Positions 44,983 to 56,275 are shown, numbered from the stretch's first letter. The stretch: 64,000 nt of DNA from Linnemannia elongata (GCA_036320915.1 JAXBDG010000004.1:434001-498000), one strand, 5' to 3'. The notes: generated by a model not told the origin, from the letters alone. Numbers and translations: made by a program.

Positions 44983-45054
44983 CAAGAGCCAACACCGGAG
45001 GATCAAAAGCAACGTCGCTATGAACCTTTGCCTGCCACAGGACATTTATCCCCT
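44983..45054 (-). pseudogene. 28S rRNA scrap (copy e)
   Basis: Complement of rRNA GGGGATAAATGTCCTGTGGC, AGGCAAAGGTTCATAGCGAC and GTTGCTTTTGATCCTCCGGT, then GTTGGCTCTTGC. It matches the conserved GGGATAACTGGCTTGTGGCA region with scattered changes. On its own strand it starts directly at the end of the minisatellite at 45046-45160. Confidence 0.75.
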
Positions 45055-45160
45055 GATGTTGTCCCTTGGTGTTGTCTCTTGATGTTGTCCCTTGATTTTT
45101 TTCCACTCTTGATTTTTTTTCACCCTTGATATTTTTTCACCCTTACTCTCTTTTTTTTTT
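45046..45160 (-). repeat. Minisatellite abutting rRNA copy e
   Basis: On the minus strand: repeated AAAAAATATCAAGGGTG, AAAAAAAATCAAGAGTGG, AAAATCAAGGGACAACATC, AAGAGACAACACC, AAGGGACAACATC, AGGGGATAAATG, the last merging into rRNA sequence. Confidence 0.75.
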
Positions 45161-45496
45161 CTTTTTCTCCTTCCTCCCCCCCCCCCTCCCCTCTTTCGTT
45201 ACATAAATAAGGTGGGTCCTGTGGTTTCTTTCTCCTTAATTTTTTTCTGATCTTGATGATGTTCGGGACGCCTCCTGATAACACAGGATATTCTTAGGAG
45301 TAACGCCCAACACCACAGATATGCAATTAGTCCCTTTGAGCTTCACGACACCTCTCCGTACTTCTCATATGAGAATACACCTTGTATTGGCCAAGAAGAC
45401 AAATGACCGCCAGCATCAAGAGGAGGCGATTGGTAAAAACGCGGAGAGCATCAAGAACGACAAAGGAGTTCATCCTTTTAAGAGACACATCCTTCG

Positions 45497-45503
45497 TATA
45501 AAT
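45497..45503 (+). promoter_or_regulatory. TATA box of the GH76 gene
   Basis: TATAAAT about 65-70 bp upstream of the ATG at 45568. Confidence 0.5.
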
Positions 45504-45567
45504 GCCTGGCTATTTACTTTCAGAGTTTGCATAATCATCAACGCCTGTCTAGCCTTAGAAACCTAAC

Positions 45568-46873
45568 ATGACCAGACGTCTCGCTAACTTAACGCTCATA
45601 GTGGCCGCTACAGTTACTACATTCTTGTTCACCCTCACATACGCCTATACCAAAGAGCAGTACATCCAGGGTGCATCTACTGGGATCAAGACTCTCAACA
45701 GCAACTGGTACAGCCAAGACACGGGCCTATGGGATGGCGCTTGGTGGCAGAGTGCCAATGCCCTCACAACCCTCGCTGATTTTGCCATTCTGCAGCCAGG
45801 CGCTGCGAATTCACTGGGAATCGCCAACATTATTCAAAATACAGTCAAAAATGCACCTAAAAAGTTTCCTGGCTTTATCAACACATTTTACGACGACGAA
45901 GGTTGGTGTAGGGCGTGTTAATGAATATCCAATAATAGCGTTTAATCTACAGTCCCATCCAATTTACATATTATTTTAATGCATGTTCATTCACACACTA
46001 GGTTGGTGGGCTATGGGACTGATCCACTCGTACGATGCAACAGGTGACGAGAGCTACCTCGAGACAGCGGCAGATATCTTCAAGGACATGCAAACCGGTG
46101 GCGGGACAACTTGCATGGGTGGAATATTCTGGAGCAAAGACCGCAAATACGTGAACGCAATCGCAAATGAATTATATCTCACTGTTGCTGCTGCGTTAGC
46201 CAGTCGTATCTCGTCCAACAGAACGTACGCGCAGATCGCGGTCGATGAATGGAAGTGGTTCCAAGGAAGCGGCATGATCAATGGCCAGAGTCTCATCAAT
46301 GACGGCCTCGACGAAAACTGCAAGAACAATGGCCTTCAAACCTGGTCTGTCAACCAGGGCGTCATTTTGGGTGCCTTGGTGGAACTTTCAAAGGTAAGGA
46401 TTGTTACCCAAAAGAATTTAATCCAATTATCTCGATTCCAGTCACAAATGATTAGCACGCAAAAGAATTAATCCAGTTAACCCGATTACAATCCCCACTC
46501 AAAGGGCTCCCTAATTGGTGGCGGCGTCCTCAACACTGCTAGGACTTTGGCCAAGGCGGCCATCAACGCTCTCTCTAATCAAGATGGCATTCTCGTCGAG
46601 ACAGACAAATGCGAGACGCAAGCCAATGCCTGTGGATTTGATGCCAAACAATTCAAAGGCGTCTTCATCCGAAACTTGGGCTATCTCAACCAGGTTATCG
46701 GCGACGGAGATATTAGAGCCTTCATCCTGAGAAATGCCGACTCGGTATTGAGTAAGGATCGCGACAGCAACAACAGAATGGGCGTTGCCTGGGCAGGTCC
46801 TGTAATCGCTGCCAATGGTGCCTCTCACGGGAGTGCCCTGGATGCCCTGGTGGCGGCTGCTCGCGTTGCCTGA
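45568..46873 (+). CDS. GH76 family alpha-1,6-mannanase
   Basis: Glycoside hydrolase family 76, which cleaves or transfers alpha-1,6-mannan; fungal members (Dcw1/Dfg5 type) help link GPI proteins to cell-wall glucan. Exons 45568-45901, 46002-46393 and 46505-46873 join in frame to 364 aa. Residues 1-26 are a signal peptide/anchor (LTLIVAATVTTFLFTLTYA). Motifs: TGLWDGAWWQSANALTTLAD near residue 50; the catalytic Asp pair in FYDDEGWWAMGLIHSYDATG (Asp109-Asp110, spanning the first splice); CMGGIFWSKDRKYVNAIANE; WSVNQGVILGALVELSK; and C-terminal MGVAWAGP. No GPI-attachment tail is evident (the end ALDALVAAARVA is only weakly hydrophobic), so the protein is probably freely secreted. Both introns are GT-AG. 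Confidence 0.92.
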
Positions 46874-47134
46874 ATATTCATCTACTGTAGCAGTAAAACG
46901 GTGATAGCATGCGATCCGCACCCATATAAGTCCTTGCCTAGCAGTATAATAAACATCACCTCTTGTATTCACTTGTTTTCCAGTGCTCCTTTGCATCTAC
47001 TTTATCGATGGCACGTAAATTGTCTCCCAATTGTATTGGCAAGAAAGATGCCAGTTTAATTCCATTTGACGTTGAGTTTCATTCACAACGGTTCGGGTAC
47101 GGAGGATTGTAATTAAGGTTGGAGGTTATACATT
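46874..47134. other. 3' flank of GH76 gene
   Basis: Short gene-free stretch leading into the Tc1-type relic; nothing recognised. Confidence 0.5.
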
Positions 47135-48150
47135 AAGTACCATCAGTCTGCGTCTGGGCATGCTCTCGTATAGTTTTTGTAGCTACTCGAGTGGAATATT
47201 GATCCAGATATCCTGTCAGCGGTTCCAAAGCTCGTTAATGTCTTGAGGTGGGTGCTAGTATGTGGTGAGTTGGTATTTCATATACGCCCAAACGTGTTCA
47301 CGTTGAGGTCTAGGGAGTTGGGTGGCCATTTGAAAACAGTGAATTCCTGCGCGACAAGCCATTCCGTCACTACAGTTGCTGTATGCACTCGAGAGTTGTC
47401 CTGTTGAAAAGTCAGCGTAGCGGGTTTCATATCATACCAATCAAAGGTGGCGAGAACATATTCTTGGAGAGCCTCGAGGTAGAGATCCGCATTCAAGGTT
47501 CCGATGGTTCGACAGAAGTCTCCTGGTCCGAAAAAACAGATGCATCCCAGATCATCATCTTCCCTCCTCCACCTTGTGGCATTCGAAGTACCTGATGGGG
47601 CAACTGACGCTTGTGCTCTTGGTCGCTGTAGTAAAACCTCCTTCCAAATGACCCCACACGACTGATCATGCTTTCATCGGAGAACATGACACGCTTCCAA
47701 TCATCCACCGTCCAGTCGATGTGCTCCCGTGCAAATGCAAGCCAATCCTGCAAATGATTCGGTTTGAGATCGGGCCTCCTCTGTTGAACATATGCCTTGA
47801 TTCCTTCTTTTCGTAGATTCTGCCGTACCGTCTGAACATGCACCTACACTCCATCCGTTTGAATGAATCGTTGACTGTCTTTGAGTTTTGTCATCTGACC
47901 GGTCTTGAATTGGCGAGCAAGAACCTCCTTTGTCCTTAAAGAGATCCGGATTGGTCTGCCGATTTTCGGAGGTGGAATGTTCACCTTGTTTTCTTTCCTG
48001 ATCCTGGTTGGTGTTGCGACCGAGATCCCAAGTGAATCCGTGACCTTTCGAACTGAATGTACTTGAATCAATTGCTGGGTGACGTTTGCTTTTTGTGTAG
48101 AGAGTAAACGCACGCCTTTTTTTATTGTTATTGTTTTCTCCTGATTGCAT
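47135..48150 (-). pseudogene. Tc1/mariner-type transposase relic
   Basis: Reading down the minus strand: an HTH region (VRKVTDSLGISVATPTRIRK; GRPIRISLRTKEVLARQF), a TAG in place of a sense codon near 47848, then VRQNLRKEGIKAYVQQRRPD and a LAFAREHIDWTVDDWKRVMF-SDES segment with the first catalytic Asp. A one-base loss near 47546 shifts the frame at WGCICFFGPGDFCR. The second Asp is in LTFQQDNSRVHTA. The KWPPNSLDLN region breaks before HVWAYMKYQLTTY, and the tail contains more stops. Arrangement DD34E/D-like. At least three lesions: dead. Terminal repeats were not found by eye. Confidence 0.88.
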
Positions 48151-50231
48151 TGTGCTTGGTGATGGGAAGAGTAAATGAAAGAATATGTGATGAGGAAAGA
48201 GTATGTCGGTGGGTAGATGAAAAGAGTGATACAGCTTTTTAACAAAAGTGATTCATGTAAGATGCAGAATTCAAAAAATTCGTGTATTATGACGTCATAT
48301 CCAAAATGGGTTTGGATTGAGCTGAAGCATGACCAAGAGGCGTAAGAATCGTTGAGCGGCATCCTAGGGCTGATTGGTAAGACGATGAATGAGCAATTTT
48401 AATTCTGAAATCTGAAAGGTGCATAGCTTGCGTTTGTTGAAGTGGGGTTGACACACTTACGATCGCCAGCACTGGAAAAGCAAGCGGACGTTGTCCGGAT
48501 GCGTTTCCACACCACCACAGCGAAACTGGATGATCAACTCCTTGAGGCCAACAACAATATCTCGGGTCGATACTTCCATAGGAGGATTGCCCGGGAGCAG
48601 CTAGTCACCGAGCTTGATAACAACAGCGATTTTGATCAAAACGGATGATGAGCGGACGCAAACCTGATTAACTGAGGAGGACATAATGAATTGTCTCTTT
48701 GAGTGCTATTGTAGTTTGAATATCGTTGACTTGTGGTGTTGTTTTGGATGATGTTCCCTTCAATGGTCGTTTATTTAACGAATTTGAGGTGAAATAGTCT
48801 ACGCACATCATATTGGGCTACCTGAATGAAGAAGTGGGCCGAACATACAAACGAAGAGAAAATGGGTATATGCACATAGAGAAAAGCAACTGCGTGAAAC
48901 AGAATATTTGGGCATAATCGGCAAAGGCGTAAGAAAAGCTTACCTTGAGAGACACAAGAATATTTTTTTCTGAGAGGGCGTAAGAGCGTGAGAAAAGTTT
49001 ACTTGGATGGACAAAGTGACCCATGAATTACGTTTTGAGAGAGTTTGAGAGAGGGGGTACGCGAAGATGCATGAATGGCGAAGGAATAAGAAAAACGTAT
49101 CTTGGCTGTCTATCTTTCAATAGAAATACCTCAATGCTCACCTCATCCTTCGGTTAGGTTACCCGCAATAGTTGTTGCAGTCTTCTTTGGACTAATCCCT
49201 ACCGAATTCATACGCACACTTACATACTCATACCCACGTAAGCAAGACTAAGGAGCAAGAGCGTAGTATGATGTACTGACTAATCCTTCGATCTCTCTTC
49301 TGGCCGATCAACCGACATTTTGCCTTGCCGAGAAAACTGATTAGAGGATGATGCTGATAAAAATTTCTAGCCTCTTTTCCATTCCAGCGACAGATTCGTT
49401 TTCGTAAGAACACCTCAATATCAAGGTTATTAAAGAAGGCATGGAGCTGGTTCCACTGCCACGGCGCGAAGTGCCATGCAACTACTAGCGAACAAGAATT
49501 GATATTAATGATAACGCAATCGCTCGTCATCCACAATGGCTCTGTCCTTTTTCTATTGTCGCCCTCACCCTCTCCATGCTTTCCTTTGAATTCTGTCTGG
49601 AGTACCTTTCATGCACTTCACTTTTGTGCTTCTCGCAAGGGAATTAAATCGCAAAACATCATGTATGTATACCTAGTGAAGTGACGGGAAGGAGGAGAAA
49701 GTGGAGACTATGGGTGAACCATTTGATAAAAGAGTAGGGTCGTATGTGAGACATCTGCCATGGTATCTTGTGCCGCAACATCCAATTTCAACGTCAATTT
49801 GTAATGAGAGCTAGCTGGCCAAAGAAATTGAAAGGATGAACAAAGATGCAACGGAGCACAGATGATCGGAATACTCGCGGGAAGGAACCAAAAAGGGTCG
49901 CCAAAACTCCGACAAAAAGTTTTTTTTTTTCTTTTTTTTTTTTTTTTGCTCACGTTGCATCGAAGGACATTTCCAGCGGGCGATGAACATGTCAAAGGTT
50001 CAGATTCCATGCGCCTCATCATAATGGAGTAGAGAAAGGTTACTAAATGTTGTGGTGTAACTTACTGACTTTGAACACTTACTTTTTGCTCTTGAGAAAC
50101 GAAATCACCGGGTTGCCTCTTTCGAGTTTACCGCGAGATAAATCTCGTCCCGTTGCATGAGGTTTTGACATACCACATGGTTTATCCCGACGTTGCGAAG
50201 CCATCCTTGAATCCATTTTTTCTCCCTCTGT
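48151..50231. other. Gene-free accessory stretch
   Basis: No convincing gene. 48442-48648 encodes a 68-residue frame with a plausible helical segment (LEKQADVVRMRFHTTTAKLD) but no family. Around 48915-49120 a loose ~70-bp motif (GGCGTAAGA...CTTACCTTGAGAGACA) recurs about three times. T-runs occur at 49920-49948. Confidence 0.35.
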
Positions 50232-50238
50232 TATAAAA
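50232..50238 (+). promoter_or_regulatory. TATA box of secreted Cys-rich gene 1
   Basis: TATAAAA in TGTTATAAAAGGGGG, about 190 bp before the ATG at 50428, leaving a leader of roughly 160 nt. Confidence 0.5.
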
Positions 50239-50427
50239 GGGGGTTGCTTCTTCATCTTGAATCACTAGCCTGCAACTCTTTAAACAAATCGACACAAGTA
50301 CGTACCCTCAACCATCACAAGTTTTAATCGAGGACTTGAAATGAAAAAGTCTTATAGATAAGGACTACAAACATTTCGCAAGCACTCATCGCCCAACACA
50401 TATTTCTGCTTATAGACCCCATTCACC

Positions 50428-50763
50428 ATGAAGATCACGTACATTGCTCTTGCTGCTATTGCCTTTGCTCAAGTGTGCATTGCTGGAGCTGTCCTTCCTT
50501 GCACCGGCAGACAGGAAACCCTTTGCCGGAAATTCCAGCTTGGAGGTGGCGACTTCCACCTCTGTGTTTGCACTGCCGATGTCAGCTGCCAAGTTGGTAT
50601 GCCTGATTGCAACAGTGTAAAGAAACAAGAGTGCAAGGATTTCTGCGCTGAAAAGGTGGTTTGCCCCCCTGGATACCCATGCCCTGTCCCCAGCGAGTGC
50701 TCCAACAAGTGGATGGGAGGCGCAAAAAAGGTTTACACGTGCTCCCAGTACAACAGGGGATAA
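50428..50763 (+). CDS. Small secreted cysteine-rich protein 1
   Basis: Intronless, 111 aa. Signal peptide MKITYIALAAIAFAQVCIAG, cleavage likely just before AVLPC. The mature part has twelve Cys (LPC, LC, LCVC, SC, DC, EC, FC, VC, PC, EC, TC), enough for six disulphides, with a Pro/Gly-rich VCPPGYPCPVPSEC segment. No family recognised; size and pattern fit secreted effector-like or antimicrobial-like fungal proteins, but function is not shown. It has a TATA box and a CA-rich leader. Confidence 0.72.
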   Translation: MKITYIALAAIAFAQVCIAGAVLPCTGRQETLCRKFQLGGGDFHLCVCTADVSCQVGMPDCNSVKKQECKDFCAEKVVCPPGYPCPVPSECSNKWMGGAKKVYTCSQYNRG

Positions 50764-52046
50764 AATCCTCAAGTTTAAAATGGATTCTCGTACCCTTTTC
50801 TAGGACATTGTGTCACCCTCTCCCACCCCCATTCATAGCATCTCATTTTTTTCTTTTCAGATCAGGAAAGCGAATACATAGACCAATTATGCATGCATTT
50901 GTAGTACAAAAAGAATATTAAAGTACTGGATAAAAGTGATCCCTGAAATCCTGAATTCAGCTTTTCCCCCTCATTCCCCGTGGTTCTGTACTTCGCTTCT
51001 GCATTGTAACTTGAAATATTTATGGGGGAATCAAGTCTCGAAAGATTATAGAAGACTGCCGAGAGTTTAAACGCATTAGAACCAGTCTCTCTCGTTACTT
51101 GGTTTCCCCTGACCTTCACAGCACGAATGAAAGAGAAGTTGGGTCAGGTGTGACAGTACAAGTATGTAAATCAAGAGGATGGCGAGAGAAAGATAAGAGA
51201 CGCAGGCGAGAGTTTTTTTCTTTGCTTGTTTTTTAATAAGTGAAAGTTATTGATTTGCTATAAATTGTTTAGAGCTATGGTTTTTGTGGATTTCTGTGGC
51301 AATGATGAAGGTTTGAATTGGAAGTGGTCATTACCGATGATAAAGCTGGCCAGAAATCGAATGTTGTAATGGTGAATTGGAGTTGGTGTTGTATTTTGGA
51401 GGGGTTGAAGGAGAGGACAGCTCGAAAGTCTTCGTCTGTTCACACAGTCTTGATCATGTACTCTGGGGAGTCGGAGAGAGCAGGGTAAGTGAGGGTGGCG
51501 GAGGCGAACTTTTGAGAGAATGTGTTGGAATTACATACCTCCGGAAGCAGTCGGTCGCTGGAGCTACAGTATTCCCACCTTTTCACAAGTAATGTTTCAC
51601 GATTCCCTTTTGGGAATAGCGCCAAAGGAATCATCGTAGGAGGGGTGCACAATTTTTCTGTGCAACCAATTACCGATCCGATGGCTTGATCAATTCTCTT
51701 TTTCGCACAAGGGGCTGGCGTATAGGTTCGGTCGGATAAGCGCCTATTTCTGCAAACAATCTCGGTGAGTCAAAAGGGAGAGAGGGAGAAGAGAAGGGAC
51801 GCATTACTTCGAGCAAGGCAGGGGCTTATTGACTGAGGAGGGTTTCTTGCAGAAGAGAAGGGCCGCATTACTTCGAGCAGGGCAGGGGCTTATTAACTGA
51901 AGAGGGTTTCTTGCAAAAGCTCGGGTTGAGCTGAAGAAACAGTCAAGGTTAGGCTTTCAACTAATGGCGGACATGACACCAACCATGTGCCTATCTTGAT
52001 GTTGTGCACTCTTGAACCAGCCTTCTCTGCCTTTGATAGTTTTTAT
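50764..52046. other. Gene-free stretch
   Basis: No supported gene; contains a 64-bp direct duplication (listed separately) and an A-run near 52051-52060 at the border with the helicase fragment. Confidence 0.45.
51788..51915. repeat. 64-bp direct tandem duplication
   Basis: Two adjacent copies, each with GAAGAGAAGGGACGCATTAC then TTCGAGCAAGGCAGGGGCTT and GAGGGTTTCTTGCA; about 5 differences between copies. Confidence 0.9.
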
Positions 52047-52463
52047 TCAAATAAAAAAAAAAGGAAGGGAGAGTTCAACTTGCTGAAGGGTTTGGCCCTG
52101 GGCCTTGTTGATGGTCATTGCAAAGGCGGGTTTGATGGGAAACTGGGTTTTGCAGAACTTGATTGGATTGGCGAGGTCATCATCGGCGTTGGTTAGAGGA
52201 ATGCGAGGGATGAGAACCATGTGTCCACGGTGTACACCAACCATGATCTCGGCGCCAATCAGATTGCGTCCAAGTTGTCGAACGATAAGGCGGGTGCCGT
52301 TGCACAGACCTTGCGCAGGATGAATGTTTCGAAGAAGGATGATGGGTTGACCGACCTTGAGCTTAAGCTGGTAAGGAGGCAAGCCGTTGGGCGAAAGAGT
52401 AGTGGGAAACTCTGGGGTATATGACCCAGAGTTTGTTAGGTGGTGAATGGCTTCCATCATCAT
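52047..52463 (-). pseudogene. Pif1/Helitron-type helicase C-terminal fragment
   Basis: 138 codons carrying the last Pif1-family motifs: LKLKVGQPIILLRNIHPAQG, LCNGTRLIVRQL, GHMVLIPRIPLTNAD, and FAMTINKAQGQTLQQVELSL (motif V/VI region; normally followed by a LYVALSR-type motif, which is missing). The N-terminal ATPase motifs are absent and the frame runs off into unrelated sequence. Such fragments are usual remains of Helitron Rep-helicases in fungi; a fragment of a Pif1 gene is the alternative. Confidence 0.85.
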
Positions 52464-52643
52464 CTTCCAAAAAAGAGGGGGCGAGTTATTTTTGGCGTTT
52501 TTAAATACTTATTAGCCCTTGAAATGAAGTGTTTTGAGAAAGCGATTATTTTCCCAAACTCGCACCTTATTTTAATGCCTCAAAATTGTCAATGCTTTGA
52601 AACCCTCAATCAGAGAAAGCGCTACTCTGACTGTACGTAGAAA

Positions 52644-52664
52644 GGGGGGGGGGGGGGGGGGGGG
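52644..52664. repeat. Homopolymer of 21 G
   Basis: Uninterrupted G21 about 12 bp beyond the stop codon of the neighbouring secreted-protein gene, so it lies in that gene's 3' untranslated region (C21 in the transcript). Confidence 0.95.
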
Positions 52665-52676
52665 CACATGTGGCTA

Positions 52677-52994
52677 TTAGTTGAAGCAACCAAAATTGTT
52701 ATCGGAAGTGCCACAGAAGCTTCCATTAGGACAGCAGTTGCCACCATAGGATTCAGGACAAGCGAATTTGTCTGCGGAACATCCGGTCAGCTGAGGAATA
52801 CACCTTCTGTAGTCGTTGCGGGAGGGGTTCTTTACTGTGGTTGGGCAACAGACGTCAGGCTTGTTTGCAATTTTGCAAATCTTCTTGGTCTGAACATAAC
52901 CATCGGGACATCCACCAGGTGCCGTCCGGGGGATAAAATCTGCGGCAACCAGAGAGGCAACGGCGAGTGTAAGGGCAATTTTGTTCAGTAGCAT
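52677..52994 (-). CDS. Small secreted cysteine-rich protein 2
   Basis: Intronless, 105 aa from ATG at 52994. Signal peptide MLLNKIALTLAVASLVAADF. The mature part has ten Cys including two CC pairs: APGGCPDGYVQ, CKIANKPDVCCP, RRCIPQLTGC, FACPESYGGNCCPNGSFCG, FGCFN. The NCCPNGSFCG and PDVCCP modules resemble chitin-binding/granulin-like disulphide knots, but no family is certain. An upstream in-frame Met (53075) exists; the Met at 52994 gives the cleaner signal peptide. TATATA at 53075-53080 lies about 80 bp upstream. Confidence 0.72.
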   Translation of the reverse strand: MLLNKIALTLAVASLVAADFIPRTAPGGCPDGYVQTKKICKIANKPDVCCPTTVKNPSRNDYRRCIPQLTGCSADKFACPESYGGNCCPNGSFCGTSDNNFGCFN

Positions 52995-53074
52995 AATGTT
53001 GGAGCGCCGGCTAAGCGTAAACAATAACAGATGCAAAAGAGGATGAAAACACAGGAGAATGTCAGCTATATTCA

Positions 53075-53080
53075 TATATA
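53075..53080 (-). promoter_or_regulatory. TATA-like element of secreted Cys-rich gene 2
   Basis: TATATA on both strands, about 80 bp before the ATG at 52994. Confidence 0.4.
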
Positions 53081-54549
53081 AATGCTGTCAAAAGTCTTTA
53101 CGTGATCAAGTTAAAAGGACCGGGTGTGTGTACATGGACTGCAAAGGTTTCTTGTGAGTGTTACCGTAGGTTTTCTTGAAAGGGTTTAATGGGATATTGT
53201 TTAAATAATTTTTGTGGGGGAAATCGTACGAATGGATGGTTCTTGAAGGAGGATTGAATGTAAATTGGGGCAGAGGGGTGTTGGAGCGGGGTGTTTGGTT
53301 GGTGCACTTCCTTTATATACCCGAACAAGGTCATAGAAGAAATGATGCAGATCAAGGTGTTGTTCGGGAATGAATACACAATGTTGGGGAGAGACCGTTG
53401 CCAGTTGGGCCTAGAAGGAGAGCATCGAGAAAAACAAGATTAAGTTTACGAGGAGAATCGAGGAAAGGGGACGGAAAATTAAATATAGAACTAAGGCATT
53501 CCGAGGATGTCAAATTAGATGGATGGGCTCGTTGATTTTTTTTTGCCTGGTGAGGAAAAATGCTCAAAAAAGTTCAAAGAGTCTCTTTAGGACAGTTGGC
53601 AATGGTGGAAAAGTCTCGGCCCTGCTGCGATAGGTTAACCTTAGTCTCTCGGATATTTAGTTAGAGTTTCGATCTCGATCTCCTTCCCGAAACTTTATTA
53701 TAGACAGAGCACTGAAGCCCCCGATGATAGTGGGTAATCTAATGTTGCGGCGCGAGTTCCCTTCCCCCACCCCTACAATTGTGAACGAATCACATTCCTC
53801 CGCTCTGTCTCGGACCTTGTTGAGTTCGTCGCTTTTATTGTGTCACGAGGGAAAGATGAGAAAATGGGAAAGAAATACCCTGTTGTCCCCTACGTGACTA
53901 GCATGCTGGTGGTTTATTATAGCACAGCTTTAACCTGTTTGTATCCTGTGAAGGTTGCAGTTGAAGAGGTGTTGATACTGGAGGTTGAGATAAGAAGAGT
54001 ACGGCGAGTGAAAGGCATGCTGAATGATGACAGATATGATGATTATATGAAATTGGGAGTTGTGGCTGATGAGAGCTTGTAGTTATAGGATAGTGGAGCG
54101 GCAAAAGAAAAAAAAAAAAAAAAAATAGAGCACATAGTATTCCCATGTGGGCCCCCACCATAGACTGACTATGCCATCAACTGTTTAACTGAGCAGATCG
54201 GACGGGATGCGGTGGTTTTAGTTGTGAATGGGCGTAGCTTGTAAATGTCGTGAATTCCCCCCATTTATTCACACTTTGGGCCAACGCCACCAAAGCCACC
54301 CACCAACGCCACCAAACCACGCCCAATTCATTCAACACTACCTTTTTCTACCTTTCCTTCGTACCACTTCAGTACCAAAAGCTCAAAACCTTAAAACATC
54401 TTTTTACCCCTGTTCCTCGAGTGGCCAGACCGGTACCCCGACAAAACACATCCTTCTCTCTTTCCGCTCATTCTCATCCTTTTTTTTCTCCTCATTCCAC
54501 ATTCCATCCCCCCAAAAATCCAAAAAAATAATTTTTGTACCCTTCAACA
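53081..54549. other. Gene-free stretch
   Basis: AT-rich sequence with short unsupported open frames, an A-run at 54106-54125, and a C/T-rich leader from 54240 that belongs to the next coding remnant. Confidence 0.4.
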
Positions 54550-55360
54550 TGCCCTCTCCCCCGGCTTTCGAGTCCTTCCACCCCGACCCTGGAAGCCAAA
54601 GGACATGGAGGACGTTGTTGCAACAGCGTTCCCCGAGTTCTCAACCCAGGACTTTGAGGCCGCCTTGACTACAGGTGTCCTTCCTGAGTTCGTCAAAGTC
54701 ATTAGGACCAAGGCAACTCATTGGGTCAAGTTCCCCACTGCGTTCTTTGAAAAGAACAACAACCTTCCTTTTATGTCCAAGTGGGTGATGGGTGTCCTTG
54801 AAAAAGTGGCATCCGTCAAACCCAAATCCTTCTTTGTGGTTACCCTTCCCTCAGCCTCTCTCGAGGACAACCGATGGAGTATATCATCTTCCAAGTTTAC
54901 TCGGGCCATGAGGCCAGTATTGCCAGTGAACACGGAGGCAAATCCAAGAACAGCGCCGACCCTGTCCTGTTCTCGCTCTTTACCCCTGAGACCAAGGCTC
55001 TGCAACAAGGGCGAGTGATTAAATTGACCTCCCTTGGCTTCGACACCACCGCGAATCATGTTACCGCCGCCCTAAGCAAATATGGACCAATTGAGTCTGT
55101 TCGTACGGGATTTAATGCAAAAGCTACTATGGCTACTGCTACAGTAACCTTCCGATCTGACTTGGCCGTTCAAAGCATCAAGGAACAAAACAAAACCTGT
55201 CTGCGGGTCCGAGACGACGTCGGCACTCTAACATTGCTAGGAAACGAAACGCGGTTGCTTACGACCGAGAGCTTACTCTAAAACTGGCGCACCTCCCTAT
55301 CGGCTGTCAACCAGGCGATGTGAAAGACGTTTTCTCCACCAAACAAATCACCTGCACCCT
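54550..55360 (+). pseudogene. LINE ORF1-like (gag-type) remnant
   Basis: A protein-like reading exists only after several frame changes: start MPSPPAFESFHPDPGSQ (54550), then EDVVATAFPEFSTQDFEAAL and PTAFFEKNNNLPFMSKWVMG, a shift near 54876 to EYIIFQVYSGHEASI, then VIKLTSLGFDTTANHVTAAL and SKYGPIESVRTGF (an RRM-like beta-alpha-beta segment), and another shift near 55250 to LTLKLAHLPIGCQPGD. RRM-like ORF1 proteins accompany fungal non-LTR elements, so a LINE ORF1 origin is likely but inferred. At least three frameshifts: non-functional. Confidence 0.55.
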
Positions 55361-55379
55361 CTAGACCCTCAATTGTCAC

Positions 55380-56275
55380 TCCTCCTCCTTCAATCGAACC
55401 CTCCACTCCCACTCTTACCTCACCCGATGCGACCGACCTTATATTCGCCCAAGCGATGCTAGCTCTGGATGAGAACTGTCGTGAACGCCTTCATAATGCC
55501 AGCTTCGTCCATGATACAGCCGTCCGGAATGCCCATACTGATAAGCAACGAAAGCAAGAGCAGATCACCATCCGGCTCAACAAGGACTCAGCCAAGTACC
55601 GCAAACAGCTAGTCAAGCCCGTCAAGTTGGCCGAGATGTTGGTCCAAATGGCTACAGAGGAAACCAATGCCAAGTCACGCCAAGAGATCCCCTACGTTCA
55701 GAGCTGTGCCGCTGCCGCTGCGATTCTCCGTCAAGATACTAATAACATTGAGGCTTTCCGGGCACGTCGCCAGAGTGAACTCCGCGCGGAGTTGAAGACA
55801 CGATTGGTTAGGGCGTCAGTGGCAATGCGGCTTAAGGAATCGTCTCGTGCCAAGCAAGCGCAGGAGCAGGCGATCAAGAAAACACAGCGGTAGCAGGAGT
55901 GGGGCGCTTAAGGACCACCATACTGCGGTCATCGCTCGACTGTATAACACCCTACCCAATCTAAAACGACCCTCAACAACACAACACGATTTCCACTGCA
56001 GGAGTATGCCAATCACGTCCAACAACAGCCACAGCCGAGCCTACAAAAAAAGTCGGCCCACTGGTTGTTTCACCAGACGAGTTAGTTTTTGTCGAGATAT
56101 TTCAAAAGCATCTTCTGTACACTCCAGGTCTGGCGGAAGGACTAGATGAGTTCCTGAGCCATCGCATAGTTCCTCTCATACAAGATCTTGCGAATATCAG
56201 ATCGGAACTAGAGGAGTTGGTAGAAGAAATATACATTGTCAATAAAACTGTATCCCTCCATGGAACTAACGCATA
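55380..56275 (+). pseudogene. Unknown helical protein, broken frame
   Basis: A 145-codon frame (from 55456, open from about 55380) is Ala/Gln/Arg/Lys-rich and helical (QITIRLNKDSAKYRKQLVKP; RRQSELRAELKTRLVRASVA). About 120 bp after its stop another coding-like piece ends at 56275 (VVSPDELVFVEIFQKHLLYT; RIVPLIQDLANIRSELEELV). They may be exons of one gene, but no splice pair joins them in frame. No family recognised. Confidence 0.4.
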
